Source: Lentisphaerae bacterium GWF2_57_35 | GTDB taxonomy: Bacteria > Verrucomicrobiota > Kiritimatiellia > CAIQIC01 > GWF2-57-35 | Assembly (NCBI GenBank): GCA_001804865.1 | Contig: MHBK01000068.1 | Span: 1-57,299 of the forward strand | Length of the DNA: 57,299 bases | Reading direction: 5' to 3' | In this document: positions 15,513 to 25,923 of the stretch, piece by piece | Position numbering within the stretch: position 1 is the first letter of the stretch | How the letters are laid out: each line of letters starts with the position of its first letter | Position numbers and translations under genes: made by a program | Notes under the pieces: generated by a model | The model's database searches: none | Seen by the model: the letters and a program-made list of their open reading frames with translations, nothing else | Told to the model about the DNA's origin: nothing

Positions 15513-16244
15513 ATGATAAGACGGTTGGTTGTCGTATGCAGTTTATTTATGTTTGTTTCGAGCGGGTGGGGCAGTGAAGTATCGCCGGGGCAATTCTCTT
15601 TCCGTTGGGAAAACGAGCGATGTTGGCTGGAGGCCAACCAGGCTCCGGCGAACGAGATTCTAAAATATGTTTCCGAGGCGACAGGCATTCCCATTGCGCT
15701 GGCGCCTGGCCAGGACGTCCGGGTGACGCTCTCCCTGGCTGATCGCGACTTGGAGAAGCTGGTGAATTCCATCAGCGCCGGCTCGGCCATTACCTATCTT
15801 CAGGACCCGGCAACCGGCGCGTGCCGGATCGACAAAATCCGAATCGCCAGTTCGGTCAATTCCGCCACGAAAAACGAACAGCTCCGGGAGCTGGTGGTGG
15901 CGCAGAATCGCCTGGACGAAAAACTTTCCAGCAAGCCGGCGCCGCCGGTCCGCTACACGGGCATCGGCGCCCGGGTGACGCTGAACGACGACCGGCAAGG
16001 TTTGTGGCTGTCGCCGGTGACAAAAAACGCCCCGGCCGCCAAGGCCGGAATTTCGGCGGGCGATCTGGTCCTGGCCATTGACGGGAAATCCGTGCGTGAG
16101 TTCGGTGGCCTCGGCGATATCGTGGCGGCGATCCAGGGACCGGCGAATACGCAGGTCCGGTTGAAGCTTCGCAAGCCCGATGGAACCGAAGTGGTGAAGA
16201 ACGTCACGCGCGAATGGCTGGATTATGCGTCGACGCCGCAATAA
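15513..16244 (+). CDS. Secreted PDZ-domain protein with an STN-like N-terminal domain
   Basis: 243 residues from ATG 15513 (GGAGG 7 bp upstream). Signal peptide to about residue 21 (VSSGWG/SE). Residues ~28-90 look like a small secretin/TonB-type N-terminal domain (ANEILKYVSEATGIPIALAP ... VRVTLSLADRDLEKLV). Residues ~145-240 form a PDZ domain (GIGARVTLND ... NAPAAKAGISAGDLVLAIDG ... TQVRLKLRKPDGTEV). No protease triad is present, so this would be an adaptor or sensor in the periplasm, not a DegP/RseP-type enzyme. Partners are not visible in the neighbourhood. Confidence 0.72.
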   Translation: MIRRLVVVCSLFMFVSSGWGSEVSPGQFSFRWENERCWLEANQAPANEILKYVSEATGIPIALAPGQDVRVTLSLADRDLEKLVNSISAGSAITYLQDPATGACRIDKIRIASSVNSATKNEQLRELVVAQNRLDEKLSSKPAPPVRYTGIGARVTLNDDRQGLWLSPVTKNAPAAKAGISAGDLVLAIDGKSVREFGGLGDIVAAIQGPANTQVRLKLRKPDGTEVVKNVTREWLDYASTPQ

Positions 16245-16285
16245 AACCTGAAAAATCTTCGCCGTTCTTTCCGTTTGGGTTTCGG

Positions 16286-18163
16286 CTACCTGACCTGTAC
16301 CGGGATCTCGCTTCGGTAATCTATCAGCGCATCGTCCACGAACACGATCGCGTAATCTCCCAGCAGGGCGTGCGGCTCATAGTGAAGCGCGGGGTTTAGT
16401 CTCAGCATCTGGTTGGTCCCGACAAAAACCAGGTTGTCGCGGGGCCAGGCGCGATAGACGGGGACGGTTTCGCGAAGCCAGGCAAAACGCCCGCCGGATT
16501 CCAGCGCCCGTTTGGAGATCAACCACAGGGACGAATGCGGCCCCAGATTCCACACATAGAGCCCGTCAAAGTGGGAGGGCCGGGGCAATTCGCGATGCAG
16601 GATGCTCTCGGCCAGCGCCTCGGGGTCTTCGCGATAGCGCAGGGTGCGTTCGACGGCCGCCACGGCCGGCGTGGTCCGCCAATTCTTCGAAATGAGGCAT
16701 TCGGTTTCGTCCCAGAAAATACTCATGCCAAAGATATTTATCATGGCGATGTTGACCAGAACTCCCAGAACAAAGAGCGCCTGCCGCGCGAGTCCATCGG
16801 CTTTGGACGGAAGCCCCTCTCCGTCGAGACAGAAAAACCACAGAGGTCCCAGCAGCCAGACCATGTAACGGATTGCCCAGACTTGGCCGGACATGAAATT
16901 GGAGGTGCTGGACGCGAGGAACGCCCCGGCGAGCATGGCCGCGACCGCCGAGAGCAGAAAGAGAACGTTCTTTTTACGCCAGGCGGACGGAATGAAGAGA
17001 AAGCAAACCGGGAACGACCAGAAAGCGCCGACCAGTGGGCTGAAAAACATGTCGAAGACTTTCGAAGCCGAGGCGAAGCGCAGATCGGCCAGTCCAAGAG
17101 CGGAGATGAGGCTGGTTACGCCGAAGTAATGCTGGAAGTAGAGCAGGGGAAGCAGGCCGAACGAAACGCCGCCGCCGAACGCCAGACTCCATCGAAGCCA
17201 TTCCGCTTTGCTCGCAGGCCGCCGTTGCGTCGCGACCAGAATGGCCAGCGGCAGGAAGAAGAAAATCACCGGCAGGTTTTGAGCGGCTGCCAGGCCCAGG
17301 AGCAGCGGGGACAGAAGAAACCCCCGCCGCGCCCTGACGCAGAGAAACGAGCTCACCGTCATGCTGAAGCAGAAGATTTCCGCGTGCTGCCACTGGACGT
17401 AGGCGATCAGCGGAGAAAAAACGGCCAGCCCCAGTACGATCAGCAAAGCCCAGGAAGGCTTGTGCCGCCAAGCCAGGACAAAGGGGAGGCACAACAAAAG
17501 CAGATTGGCGTATCGGAAGGCGTCGTACTCGATGCCGGTGTTGGGAAAAACGGCGTGGAGCAATTTATATAGCGGCGCCGCCGCGGCGGAATAGAGAAAG
17601 GCGTGATAGTAGCGGTATTGCCCGAACCGGTCCGGATACAAGCCGCCAAAGCCCCCTCCGGCCTGCTGCCCTTGCGAAGGCGGCGGCGCGAAGGCCTTGG
17701 CCGGCATCGCTTCCAGCTTGATGCCGTAAGGATTGGTTCGATTCCAGTAAGCCGCCGCTTTCTCCCGATCGACGGCCAGCGAGCCGTTCAGCGCGATGGA
17801 TTGCGTTTGCAGGATGTATTCCCGCCCGTCCCCGTACAGGCCGCGCGTATCCGTCGAAACCCCGGCCGCCAGAACGATTAAAAACAGCAGAAAAAACCAG
17901 CTCTTCAGCGAGAGGCTGGAAAAAAACCGCAACGCGTTAGGCTTGTCCGCTTGCAGCATTAAAAGCGGAAGAAAAATAAAAAAGGCGATCAAGGGGCGTT
18001 CGTAAGAGTGCGCCGTCAGCACATCGAGAAACGTGCCCGTGTTGACCTCGTATCCGCCCTGCCATCCGACCAGGGTCAGCGCGATAAAAGCGCCGACGGT
18101 CCCCGCCAGGCAAAGAAAAATGCCGATGCTTTTCCCCATCGCCCGTAATGCGCGTTCGCTCAT
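16286..18163 (-). CDS. Polytopic membrane protein, GT-C glycosyltransferase-like
   Basis: 625 residues starting at ATG 18163. About 11-12 hydrophobic segments and a large extracytoplasmic loop after TM3 that contains DTRGLYGDGREYILQTQSIA. An acidic motif in the first periplasmic loop is typical of GT-C fold transferases that use polyprenyl-linked sugars (as in dolichol-mannose or ArnT-type families). The C-terminal ~130 residues are soluble and include WNLGPHSSLWLISKRALESG. I cannot place it in a named family. It is alone on its strand and convergent with the PDZ gene (41-bp gap). Confidence 0.6.
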   Translation of the reverse strand: MSERALRAMGKSIGIFLCLAGTVGAFIALTLVGWQGGYEVNTGTFLDVLTAHSYERPLIAFFIFLPLLMLQADKPNALRFFSSLSLKSWFFLLFLIVLAAGVSTDTRGLYGDGREYILQTQSIALNGSLAVDREKAAAYWNRTNPYGIKLEAMPAKAFAPPPSQGQQAGGGFGGLYPDRFGQYRYYHAFLYSAAAAPLYKLLHAVFPNTGIEYDAFRYANLLLLCLPFVLAWRHKPSWALLIVLGLAVFSPLIAYVQWQHAEIFCFSMTVSSFLCVRARRGFLLSPLLLGLAAAQNLPVIFFFLPLAILVATQRRPASKAEWLRWSLAFGGGVSFGLLPLLYFQHYFGVTSLISALGLADLRFASASKVFDMFFSPLVGAFWSFPVCFLFIPSAWRKKNVLFLLSAVAAMLAGAFLASSTSNFMSGQVWAIRYMVWLLGPLWFFCLDGEGLPSKADGLARQALFVLGVLVNIAMINIFGMSIFWDETECLISKNWRTTPAVAAVERTLRYREDPEALAESILHRELPRPSHFDGLYVWNLGPHSSLWLISKRALESGGRFAWLRETVPVYRAWPRDNLVFVGTNQMLRLNPALHYEPHALLGDYAIVFVDDALIDYRSEIPVQVR

Positions 18164-18553
18164 GGCCGATGCTTATCCGAAGTTTGCCGGAATTTCGCAA
18201 GCCTTTGTTGAGAAGCGCGGTCTCGTGCGATACGCGTTGCAACTCCTTAAGCGATCCGCCGCGTTTAGGTCGGGGAATGCATTTTCAAGGTCTGCAAAGC
18301 ACAGGTCTGACGCTTTTTCCAGCCGGGTAAGGTTTATAGAAGCTGAAAATACGGGTTCGTCGCATAGGACAAACTCTTAATTGGTCATAGCGTGGTATCG
18401 CGTAAATAACGCCAAGGAGTTTTTGCGGGAGCGGAAGAGTCGTCAAGGATGTGAAGATAACAATCCACGAGAAGCGCTTGTCCTGAAGTGTGGACTATGC
18501 AGGCGAGCGGCGTCTTGTGGGTGCTGTGACCCCATGTCGAGGAGGAAAGCAAA
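18164..18553. other. 390-bp divergent regulatory region upstream of the metal island
   Basis: Separates the membrane protein (minus) from the island (plus). No gene recognised. Contains the promoter-like pair at 18381-18408; no clear operator palindrome found by eye. Confidence 0.5.
18381..18408 (+). promoter_or_regulatory. Candidate promoter of the metal island
   Basis: TTGGTC (18381-18386), 16-bp spacer, TAAATA (18403-18408), giving a ~140-nt leader before ATG 18554. Confidence 0.35.
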
Positions 18554-21500
18554 ATGAATAAGAACGCGTTGAGCTTGCGAAAAGCACTAACGATCACGAT
18601 CATCTCTCTGTGTTTACTGCTGACTGGCCTCGTCCTTTCGGTCGACGCCGTTACCGTCAACGTGGTGGATGGAGCGGGAACCCCGGTGGCCGGCGAATTC
18701 CGCTGGCAGTTGGAAGAGGACAATACCGTGCGCACGGCGCCCGGCGTGCTGGTGAACGACAGCATCGGGCTGGTCATTCACAAAAGCCATGCGCCGGTTG
18801 TCGGCAACGGCAGCGGCGTCAACGGGATGAACGTCCCCATTCCGGACGCGACGAAGAATTACTTCCTGTCCGTCATGGCCGAAGGTTATTCCCTTGGCGC
18901 GGCCAGCGTGACGACCCAAACGACCGTCACCGTCATTCTCAACAGGCACAAGATTCCCACCGCGCAAATTACCTTCATCGCCTTCGTGGATCACGACCGG
19001 ATCAATAACGCGCTCGACGAAACCGATACGCGTTTGGGCGGTTGCCGGGTTATTCCTTCCGACGTGCTCGGACCGGTGGAGTTCGACGTATTCGGCAATC
19101 CTCTGGGCACCCGCTACCAACGGGATCCGACGACGGGAGATTTTCTGGAAGACGCCGACGGCAATCCCATGATTGAAGTCATGGGCAGCGGCATTGTTCG
19201 CACGCTGACGCAGCGCGAATTCGATTTGGGCCTCAACCCCGACAACCTCAAAGTCGGCGAAGCGGTGATCAAGAATCTGCCGCCGGGCAAATACGGCACT
19301 ATTGCGATTCCGCCCGATGTCGACGACAACGGCGTTCCGGTCAAGTGGGTGCAGACCACCACCATCGAAGGCACGCCGACGATCGACGCGTGGGTGGCGG
19401 CCGACGAGCCGGCCTATTTCGTGGAAGGGTTCGGAACGGGATTCAAGCATGTGGCGCAGGGCTTCGTCAAACTCAGTCCGATCACGCCGTCCGTCATTCA
19501 TGGCTCGACGATCGATGCCTTGCCCTGGACGGCGGCCTGGCCTACCGGCGGCACGGCCACGGTGCGGGGGCGGTTGCGTTACAATCACTTCTCCAAGCCG
19601 CCGAACAACCAAGGCTTTTTCCCCGGCGGCATCGTGCCGGAAGGCTGGATTGGCCTGAACGATCCGACCGCGATACCCGAAGTGACCCCCGGCGGTCTCT
19701 TCGCGATGCCGTGCGACGACAACGGGGTCTTTGTCATCACGAATCTTCCCGCCGGCCAATACCAACTCGTGAGCTGGGACAAGCCGCTGGACAATCTGTT
19801 TGGCGTTCACGCGGTGAACCCGGCCAATCAGGCCACCTTTGCAGTCACCAACGGAGCGAACATCGACTTGGGCGACTTGCTGATTTTCCGCTGGTTCGCC
19901 TCGCTGGAAGGCCATGTCTTTTACGATATGGATGAAGACGGATTCCAGGATCCCATCGAACCGGGCATTCCCTTGCAGGCGGTGAATCTTCGATTCCGCA
20001 ACGGCGTGATGTATCAAGCGACGGTCACGGATCTGGAAGGCCAGTATCAACTGTCGGAAGTGTTTCCCTTCTTCAAGTGGCTTGTGGCGGAAGTCGATTT
20101 TGCGCGCTTTAAGGCCACTGGATTGACGAAGGTCGTGGACGACGGCGGCGAGGTCTTGCCGGACGCCGGCTGGGACATGCCCACCGACGGAGTTCGCCGG
20201 CCGCAACCGCAATACGCCGTCGATCCCGTGACCGGCGTGGCGTTGACCAACCAACCCATCAACAATCCGAACACCGGCAACAACCTGTCGGGTACGGAAA
20301 CCGGGCCTATTCTGACGCAGGCCGCCCACTTGTTCCTGAATCAGTTCTGCCGGATCGACTGGGGCAAGATCGATTATCCGCAGGGCGAAAACGGCGGCAT
20401 TTCCGGCATCGCGTTTTACAGCACCACCCGCGCGGAGGAAGATCCCCGGGAAGCCGCAGGCGATGCGTGGGAGCCGGGCATCCCCCGCGTACAAGTCGTG
20501 TTGTATGGCGATGTCGATTTGAACAAAGTCATCGACGACCTGGACGGCGACGGCGGCGTGACCCTGGCCGATGTGGACAACTATCCGCTCGGCTGGTGGG
20601 ACGATCCGGCGCAGAAGGGGTCGGAAGATGTCGATCATGACGGCAATGGAACCTTCGATACAGGCGATGCCATTCAAATCGTCTGGTCCGACAGTTGGGA
20701 CGATGTCGCGGAGGAAAATCCGACCTTGGGCGCGATCCAGGTCAATCCCCCGGTCATCCTGGGCAAGGCCATCGTTGGTTGCGACAACTACAGCACCTGG
20801 AACCAGATTCGGCCCGAGGTGTTCGACGGCGGGTACGCCTTCAACGGAATTCCGGCCGGCATGTACATCGTGCAGACCTGCCCCCCGAAAGGTTATCTCA
20901 TTCAAACCGAAGAGAGTCTTAACGTGGTTTTTGGCGATGCCTTCACGCCCAGCAAACTGGCCTTGCTGCCCGAATGCGTGGGCACGGCCACGAATCATGG
21001 CGGCGCTGCCGGCAACGCGTACGCGTCGAGCATTGTGCCGGTCACGCGGACGGATCCGTACACCGTGCCGGCTTTCCTGAGCCTGTTCCCCGCCGCCAAT
21101 GAACCGGCTGCGTTTGCCGGCGAGGTCCGCCCCCTGGCGGACATGAAGTGGGTGCAAGTCCTCGACGGACGCAACGCCGCCGCCGACTTCCACCTTTATA
21201 CCGAAGTGCCGAAGGCCGGCCGCGGCGTCGGGTTTGTGCTCAACGACCTGGGCGCGGAATTCAATCAAGCCGGCCCGAATTTTGGCGAAAAACTGGCGGC
21301 GCCGTGGATTCCCATTTCAATTCGCGACTGGGCCGGCCACGAGATCGACCGCATCTACGCCGACGAGTTCGGCACCTATAACTTCCTGGTTCCTTCCACG
21401 TATAGCGTGAATGTCCCGACCCCGAGCGGCGTTTCCGAAAACATGCTGACCATCGTACTCAACGATCCGCTGCTGCCGGACGGCACGACGGATCCGAACT

Positions 21501-24500
21501 ACAACCCGATGTACGCCACCGCGCCGTGGACCTTTAATTACTCGGCGGGCGGCTTGAGCTATCTGGATACGCCCATTGTGCCGTTGACGGCTTTCACGAC
21601 GTCCGAGAAGCGCGTCGACACCGAGCCCCAGGAGAATGAGCCGGTCATCAAGGAAGTCAATGGTCCGGAGCCGCTGGGCGGTCCGTGGATTCGCACCACA
21701 GGGGGCGCCAGCCGGCAGGTTACGATCGCCGCGATGGGGCCGACCTCCGTCGTCAATCCGAATTATAATCCCGCAGCCCCAGGCGAGCCGAACTACATTG
21801 TGCGTAATTATGGCTTTGGCGCAACGCCGGGGTCCGTGACTTTGAGCGGCAACGCCCTCGCCATCGTGAGTTGGAGCGACAGCCAGATTGTGGTGGCCGT
21901 GTCGAACAATGCGCCGACCGGCGACTTGCTGGTTAAACGGGGCGATAACGGTCTGTCCACGCAGATTGGCGTGACCCTGCACTCCGTGAATCCGGCCCAG
22001 ACGGGCATTCATCACGTGCCGGCCGACTTTGCCTCCATCCAGGCGGCCATCGACTCGCCCAACTGCCAGGCCGGCGATCTGGTCTTGGTGGCGCCGGGCG
22101 TCTACAACGAGAACGTCATCATGAACAAGCCGGTGCGGCTGCAAGGCTATGGGGCCGGCTCAACGATCGTCTACGGCAACCCGACTCCGCTGCAACGCCT
22201 CCAGGAATGGCATCAGCGCGTCGATGCGTTGGGCGCGCGAGAGCTGGCGGCCCACCTGCTGAAAGACCCGTTCCAGGCCAATGAAGCGCCGGTGGTCCTC
22301 ATCTGCGGCGAACTGGTCTATCCGGCCGGGACCGTCCAGATTCCGCTGGAAGGGACGAAGACCTTCAATCCGGGCAATCCGTTCAAGATCCCCGGCCAGG
22401 CGCAACTGGACGGCTTCTCGTTGCTGGGATCGAAAGCGGGCGGCGGCGTGTTCGTAGTGTGCGGCGCCCCGGACGTCAAGATCAGCAACAACAACATCTA
22501 CGGAAACCAGGGCGGCGATGCGGGCGCGATCACCATCGGCACCGAGGACGTCGGCTTCGACTCCGGCAATTATCGGAACCTGATCCACCGCAACCGATGC
22601 CATCGCAACAGCGGCATCGCCGGCGCGGGCGCCATCTCGATCAACGAGGCCTCCGACAATTACATCGTCGAAGACAACCTGATGATCGGCAACTTCACGC
22701 GCGCCAACGGCGCGGGGTTTGGCCATCGCGGACTCTGCGGCGGCACGAACATCGTTCGTCGGAACAGCATTGTGTTTAACGAAAACTTGTACCAGGCGCT
22801 GTTCTTCGCGCAGGGCAACGGCGGCGGCATGTACATCGGCGGCGATGTGGCCGGCGGAAACGGAGCCGGGCATGTGGTCATCGAAGAAAACCTGATCCAG
22901 GGCAACATGACCGGCGCGGGCAAGGGCGGCGGCATTTGCGTGTTCGCCATGAACGGACAGGACGTCATCCAGGCGCCGACGGATCCCAATTCGTGGTACA
23001 GGCTCCAGATTGTCAATAACGTGATCGTCAACAACCTCGCGGCCTTTTCGGGCGGCGGCATCACGGTCGAGGATTCCGTACGGGTGACGATCGCGCACAA
23101 CACGATCGCCAACAACGACTGCACGGCCACCTCGGCCCTGCTGTTCAATCCCGGGACGCAATCCCCGCCGCAGGGCGCCGGTATTGTGGCCTACAGTCTC
23201 TCCGCGACCCTGGCGGCCGCGATGGAGCTGAACTTTGTCAGCCCGGCGATTGTGAACAATATTATCTGGCATAATCGATCGTTCTTTTTCGATCCGGCCT
23301 TGAACAACAACGCGGGCGGTCTGGCGCCCAATCCGGCGGGCTTGTTCCAGGATCTGGCGGCGGTGGGCGCGGCCGGTCCGTTGAATGTTACCTTCTGTCT
23401 GCTGACTTCCACGGCGGGATTCCCGGGCAGCAACATCGCGGGCAATCCGCAATTCCTGCAGCCGTATACGAACGTCATCGAGACGGCGACCGTCATTGAC
23501 GAGGGCGGAAACAACGTCAATCTTCGTTTCCTGCCGATCCATGCGACGGGCGACTATCACGTGGCTTCATCGTCGCCCGCGGCGAACGCCGCCACGGCGA
23601 ATCCGGCGGTCGGGTTCACCCAGCCGGCTACGGATTTTGACGGCCAATTCAGACCGGCGGGCTCGGCTTCCGATATCGGCGCCGACGAGGCCTATCTCAC
23701 GCTGGTCGTCGCGCGAAACAACTTCTACAACGTCAACGAAGATACAACGCTCGGATTCTCGACGGCGCGCAATGTGTTGAGCAACGACTCCAGTCCCGGC
23801 GGCGCCCTGCAAGCCGTATTGGTCGAGGGTCCGAAACATGCGGCGAGTTTCACGCTGCGCGCCGATGGACAATTCAGTTATCGGGGCGCGGCCAGCTTCA
23901 TCGGTACGGATACGTTCCGATACCGGGCCCGAGTCGGCGCGTCGTATAGCTTGGCGGCCGAAGTGTCCATCACGGTAAATTCGGTCAATGACCGTCCGAT
24001 CGCCGTGGGCGACGGCTACGCGGTCAATGGCAACGTCCCCCTCACGATTCCGGCGCCGGGCGTGCTGGCCAACGACACGGATGCGGACGGCGACCTGCTG
24101 ACCGCAAGCCTCGTCGGCGGCCCGTTCCCGGACCAGGGGACGCTGGCGTTCAACGCGGACGGCTCCTTTACCTTTACGCCCAATGCGGGCTATGAAGGGC
24201 CGGTCCTCTACATCTACTCCGCCAACGACGGCCAGCAATCGAGTCTGATTCCGGGGTTGCTCTTGTTCATGGTCGCGGCGCCGCAGCCCGATTTCGTGAT
24301 TTCGAGCCTTGCCATCGCCCCGCAGCCGGTACGCACCGGCGACCCGATGACGGTGCAAGTCACCGTACAGAATCAAGGCTCCATTCCGGGCGACGCCGGG
24401 CTTCTGACGATCTGGCGCGATCTGGGCGGACCTGAGGTTCCAGCCGGAACCGTGGGCGACGCTTCCGTCAACGTGGGCGTGATGAATGCCGGCGCGGTCA

Positions 24501-25876
24501 CTACCGTGGTATTCAATCTCACCGCCCCGCCGCTGCCTGCGCCGGTGGAGAATCAACAACCGCCGGTCATTTTCCGCGCCTTCATCAACTCGGCTTCGGC
24601 TCAACAAGCCGAGTTCTCCACGGCGAACAATCAAACGACGACGATCTATCGGGTTGTGACGTATGGGCCGGCGTTCTCGGGCCTTCCCGTGGACAACGAC
24701 GGGGTGGATACCGACGGAGACGGCAACCCCAACAACGACTTCGTGTATGCGCACCTGGCCGGCGGCGATGGATTTGCGAAGATGGCCGACGGAAACGAAT
24801 TGTACACGTTCAGTTTTGCCGATTACACCGTCCTGACCCTGACGATGATGAATACGCATCCGGACCTGATCCTGAACACGATCATGCGGGAAGGGATGTT
24901 GAAGGCGGAGATCAGCGCGCCGACCATAGCCCTGAAGGAAGGCCAACGCTTCTATCTGGACCTCTCCAACGTGGGGATGATCATGCGGCCTGACCTGTTC
25001 GATCCGCACACCATTCACTTCCATGGGTTCCCGCAGGCGGCCTCGATCTTCGACGGCGAACCGTTTGCCTCCATCGCGATCAATCCGGGGGCCACGCTGC
25101 GGTACTACTACCAGATCAACGATCCGGGCACCTATCTCTATCACTGCCATATGGAAGCCACCGAGCACATGGAGATGGGGATGCTGGGCTCGATCTACGT
25201 GTTGCCCAAGCAAAACTACCTGGCGGCAGGAACCTCCTTGGCCCGGTTGCCTGCGGGCAAGGGCACAACGCACCAGGCCGGCTACAAGTACGCGTATAAC
25301 GACGGCGATGGCTCGACCTACTACGATATCGATTATGCCCTGCAAATCGGAGGATTCGACCGGTTCTTCCATGAGCAACACATCGCGGTGCAGCCGTTGC
25401 CGTTCGCCACGCTGGACGAAAGCTATCCGATGATCAACGGCCGGGGTTATCCCGACACGATCAACACAGGTCTGGTAAGAAATGTGAGCGTGCAGGAACG
25501 GTTCGGTTTGCCCGAGCCCTATCCGTCCCAGAAGCTCAACGCGTTGGTCAAGGCCACTCAGGGCCAGTACGTGCTGTTGCGCATCAGCAACGTGTCGTTG
25601 TCGGACTTCCACACGATCAGCGTGCTGGGCATTCCGATGCGGGTGATAGCAAAGGATGCCGCCCTGCTTCGCGGTCCTGCCGGCGCTGATCTGTCGTACG
25701 AGACCACCTCGTTCACGTTTGGCGGCGGAGAAACCGTGGACTTGCTTCTGGATACGCGCAACGTCGCGCCGGGCGCCTACTTCTTGTATGACGCCCGCCT
25801 CAACCATCTGTGCAACGACGAAGAAGATTTTGGCGGCATGATGACTGAAATTGTCATCAGCGCCCCCGTGCCCTGA
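18554..25876 (+). CDS. Giant modular surface protein with C-terminal multicopper-oxidase domains (2440 aa)
   Basis: Start ATG 18554 after GAGGAGGAAAG; signal peptide to about residue 32. Modules in order: SdrD-B/carboxypeptidase-regulatory-like segments (about 446-540 and 613-720, the latter with dockerin-like acidic loops); an IPT/TIG-like domain (~1066-1146); a right-handed parallel beta-helix (~1152-1712, starting GIHHVPADFASIQAAI with many repeated N-N-I turns); two cadherin-like domains (~1718-1904); a CARDB-type domain (~1911-2033); and cupredoxin domains (~2036-2440). Copper motifs: HTIHFHG (H2152, H2155, H2157) and YHCHMEATEHMEMGM (H2197, C2198, H2199, H2204). A last cupredoxin has a degenerate NHLCNDEEDFGGMM end. 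Very large multicopper proteins of this kind are known as MofA (Leptothrix) and OmpB (Geobacter), linked to Mn or Fe oxides. Secreted; substrate unknown. Confidence 0.82.
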   Translation: MNKNALSLRKALTITIISLCLLLTGLVLSVDAVTVNVVDGAGTPVAGEFRWQLEEDNTVRTAPGVLVNDSIGLVIHKSHAPVVGNGSGVNGMNVPIPDATKNYFLSVMAEGYSLGAASVTTQTTVTVILNRHKIPTAQITFIAFVDHDRINNALDETDTRLGGCRVIPSDVLGPVEFDVFGNPLGTRYQRDPTTGDFLEDADGNPMIEVMGSGIVRTLTQREFDLGLNPDNLKVGEAVIKNLPPGKYGTIAIPPDVDDNGVPVKWVQTTTIEGTPTIDAWVAADEPAYFVEGFGTGFKHVAQGFVKLSPITPSVIHGSTIDALPWTAAWPTGGTATVRGRLRYNHFSKPPNNQGFFPGGIVPEGWIGLNDPTAIPEVTPGGLFAMPCDDNGVFVITNLPAGQYQLVSWDKPLDNLFGVHAVNPANQATFAVTNGANIDLGDLLIFRWFASLEGHVFYDMDEDGFQDPIEPGIPLQAVNLRFRNGVMYQATVTDLEGQYQLSEVFPFFKWLVAEVDFARFKATGLTKVVDDGGEVLPDAGWDMPTDGVRRPQPQYAVDPVTGVALTNQPINNPNTGNNLSGTETGPILTQAAHLFLNQFCRIDWGKIDYPQGENGGISGIAFYSTTRAEEDPREAAGDAWEPGIPRVQVVLYGDVDLNKVIDDLDGDGGVTLADVDNYPLGWWDDPAQKGSEDVDHDGNGTFDTGDAIQIVWSDSWDDVAEENPTLGAIQVNPPVILGKAIVGCDNYSTWNQIRPEVFDGGYAFNGIPAGMYIVQTCPPKGYLIQTEESLNVVFGDAFTPSKLALLPECVGTATNHGGAAGNAYASSIVPVTRTDPYTVPAFLSLFPAANEPAAFAGEVRPLADMKWVQVLDGRNAAADFHLYTEVPKAGRGVGFVLNDLGAEFNQAGPNFGEKLAAPWIPISIRDWAGHEIDRIYADEFGTYNFLVPSTYSVNVPTPSGVSENMLTIVLNDPLLPDGTTDPNYNPMYATAPWTFNYSAGGLSYLDTPIVPLTAFTTSEKRVDTEPQENEPVIKEVNGPEPLGGPWIRTTGGASRQVTIAAMGPTSVVNPNYNPAAPGEPNYIVRNYGFGATPGSVTLSGNALAIVSWSDSQIVVAVSNNAPTGDLLVKRGDNGLSTQIGVTLHSVNPAQTGIHHVPADFASIQAAIDSPNCQAGDLVLVAPGVYNENVIMNKPVRLQGYGAGSTIVYGNPTPLQRLQEWHQRVDALGARELAAHLLKDPFQANEAPVVLICGELVYPAGTVQIPLEGTKTFNPGNPFKIPGQAQLDGFSLLGSKAGGGVFVVCGAPDVKISNNNIYGNQGGDAGAITIGTEDVGFDSGNYRNLIHRNRCHRNSGIAGAGAISINEASDNYIVEDNLMIGNFTRANGAGFGHRGLCGGTNIVRRNSIVFNENLYQALFFAQGNGGGMYIGGDVAGGNGAGHVVIEENLIQGNMTGAGKGGGICVFAMNGQDVIQAPTDPNSWYRLQIVNNVIVNNLAAFSGGGITVEDSVRVTIAHNTIANNDCTATSALLFNPGTQSPPQGAGIVAYSLSATLAAAMELNFVSPAIVNNIIWHNRSFFFDPALNNNAGGLAPNPAGLFQDLAAVGAAGPLNVTFCLLTSTAGFPGSNIAGNPQFLQPYTNVIETATVIDEGGNNVNLRFLPIHATGDYHVASSSPAANAATANPAVGFTQPATDFDGQFRPAGSASDIGADEAYLTLVVARNNFYNVNEDTTLGFSTARNVLSNDSSPGGALQAVLVEGPKHAASFTLRADGQFSYRGAASFIGTDTFRYRARVGASYSLAAEVSITVNSVNDRPIAVGDGYAVNGNVPLTIPAPGVLANDTDADGDLLTASLVGGPFPDQGTLAFNADGSFTFTPNAGYEGPVLYIYSANDGQQSSLIPGLLLFMVAAPQPDFVISSLAIAPQPVRTGDPMTVQVTVQNQGSIPGDAGLLTIWRDLGGPEVPAGTVGDASVNVGVMNAGAVTTVVFNLTAPPLPAPVENQQPPVIFRAFINSASAQQAEFSTANNQTTTIYRVVTYGPAFSGLPVDNDGVDTDGDGNPNNDFVYAHLAGGDGFAKMADGNELYTFSFADYTVLTLTMMNTHPDLILNTIMREGMLKAEISAPTIALKEGQRFYLDLSNVGMIMRPDLFDPHTIHFHGFPQAASIFDGEPFASIAINPGATLRYYYQINDPGTYLYHCHMEATEHMEMGMLGSIYVLPKQNYLAAGTSLARLPAGKGTTHQAGYKYAYNDGDGSTYYDIDYALQIGGFDRFFHEQHIAVQPLPFATLDESYPMINGRGYPDTINTGLVRNVSVQERFGLPEPYPSQKLNALVKATQGQYVLLRISNVSLSDFHTISVLGIPMRVIAKDAALLRGPAGADLSYETTSFTFGGGETVDLLLDTRNVAPGAYFLYDARLNHLCNDEEDFGGMMTEIVISAPVP

Positions 25877-25923
25877 ACGTCGCGATACAACGGCAAACCA
25901 TGAACATATAAGGAGAAGATTCC

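Noticed and set aside
24660..25876. Copper nitrite reductase (NirK) domain in the giant protein
   Set aside because: The ligand spacing (HCH-x5-H-M) and missing NirK-type substrate residues do not fit; a general multicopper/cupredoxin call is safer.
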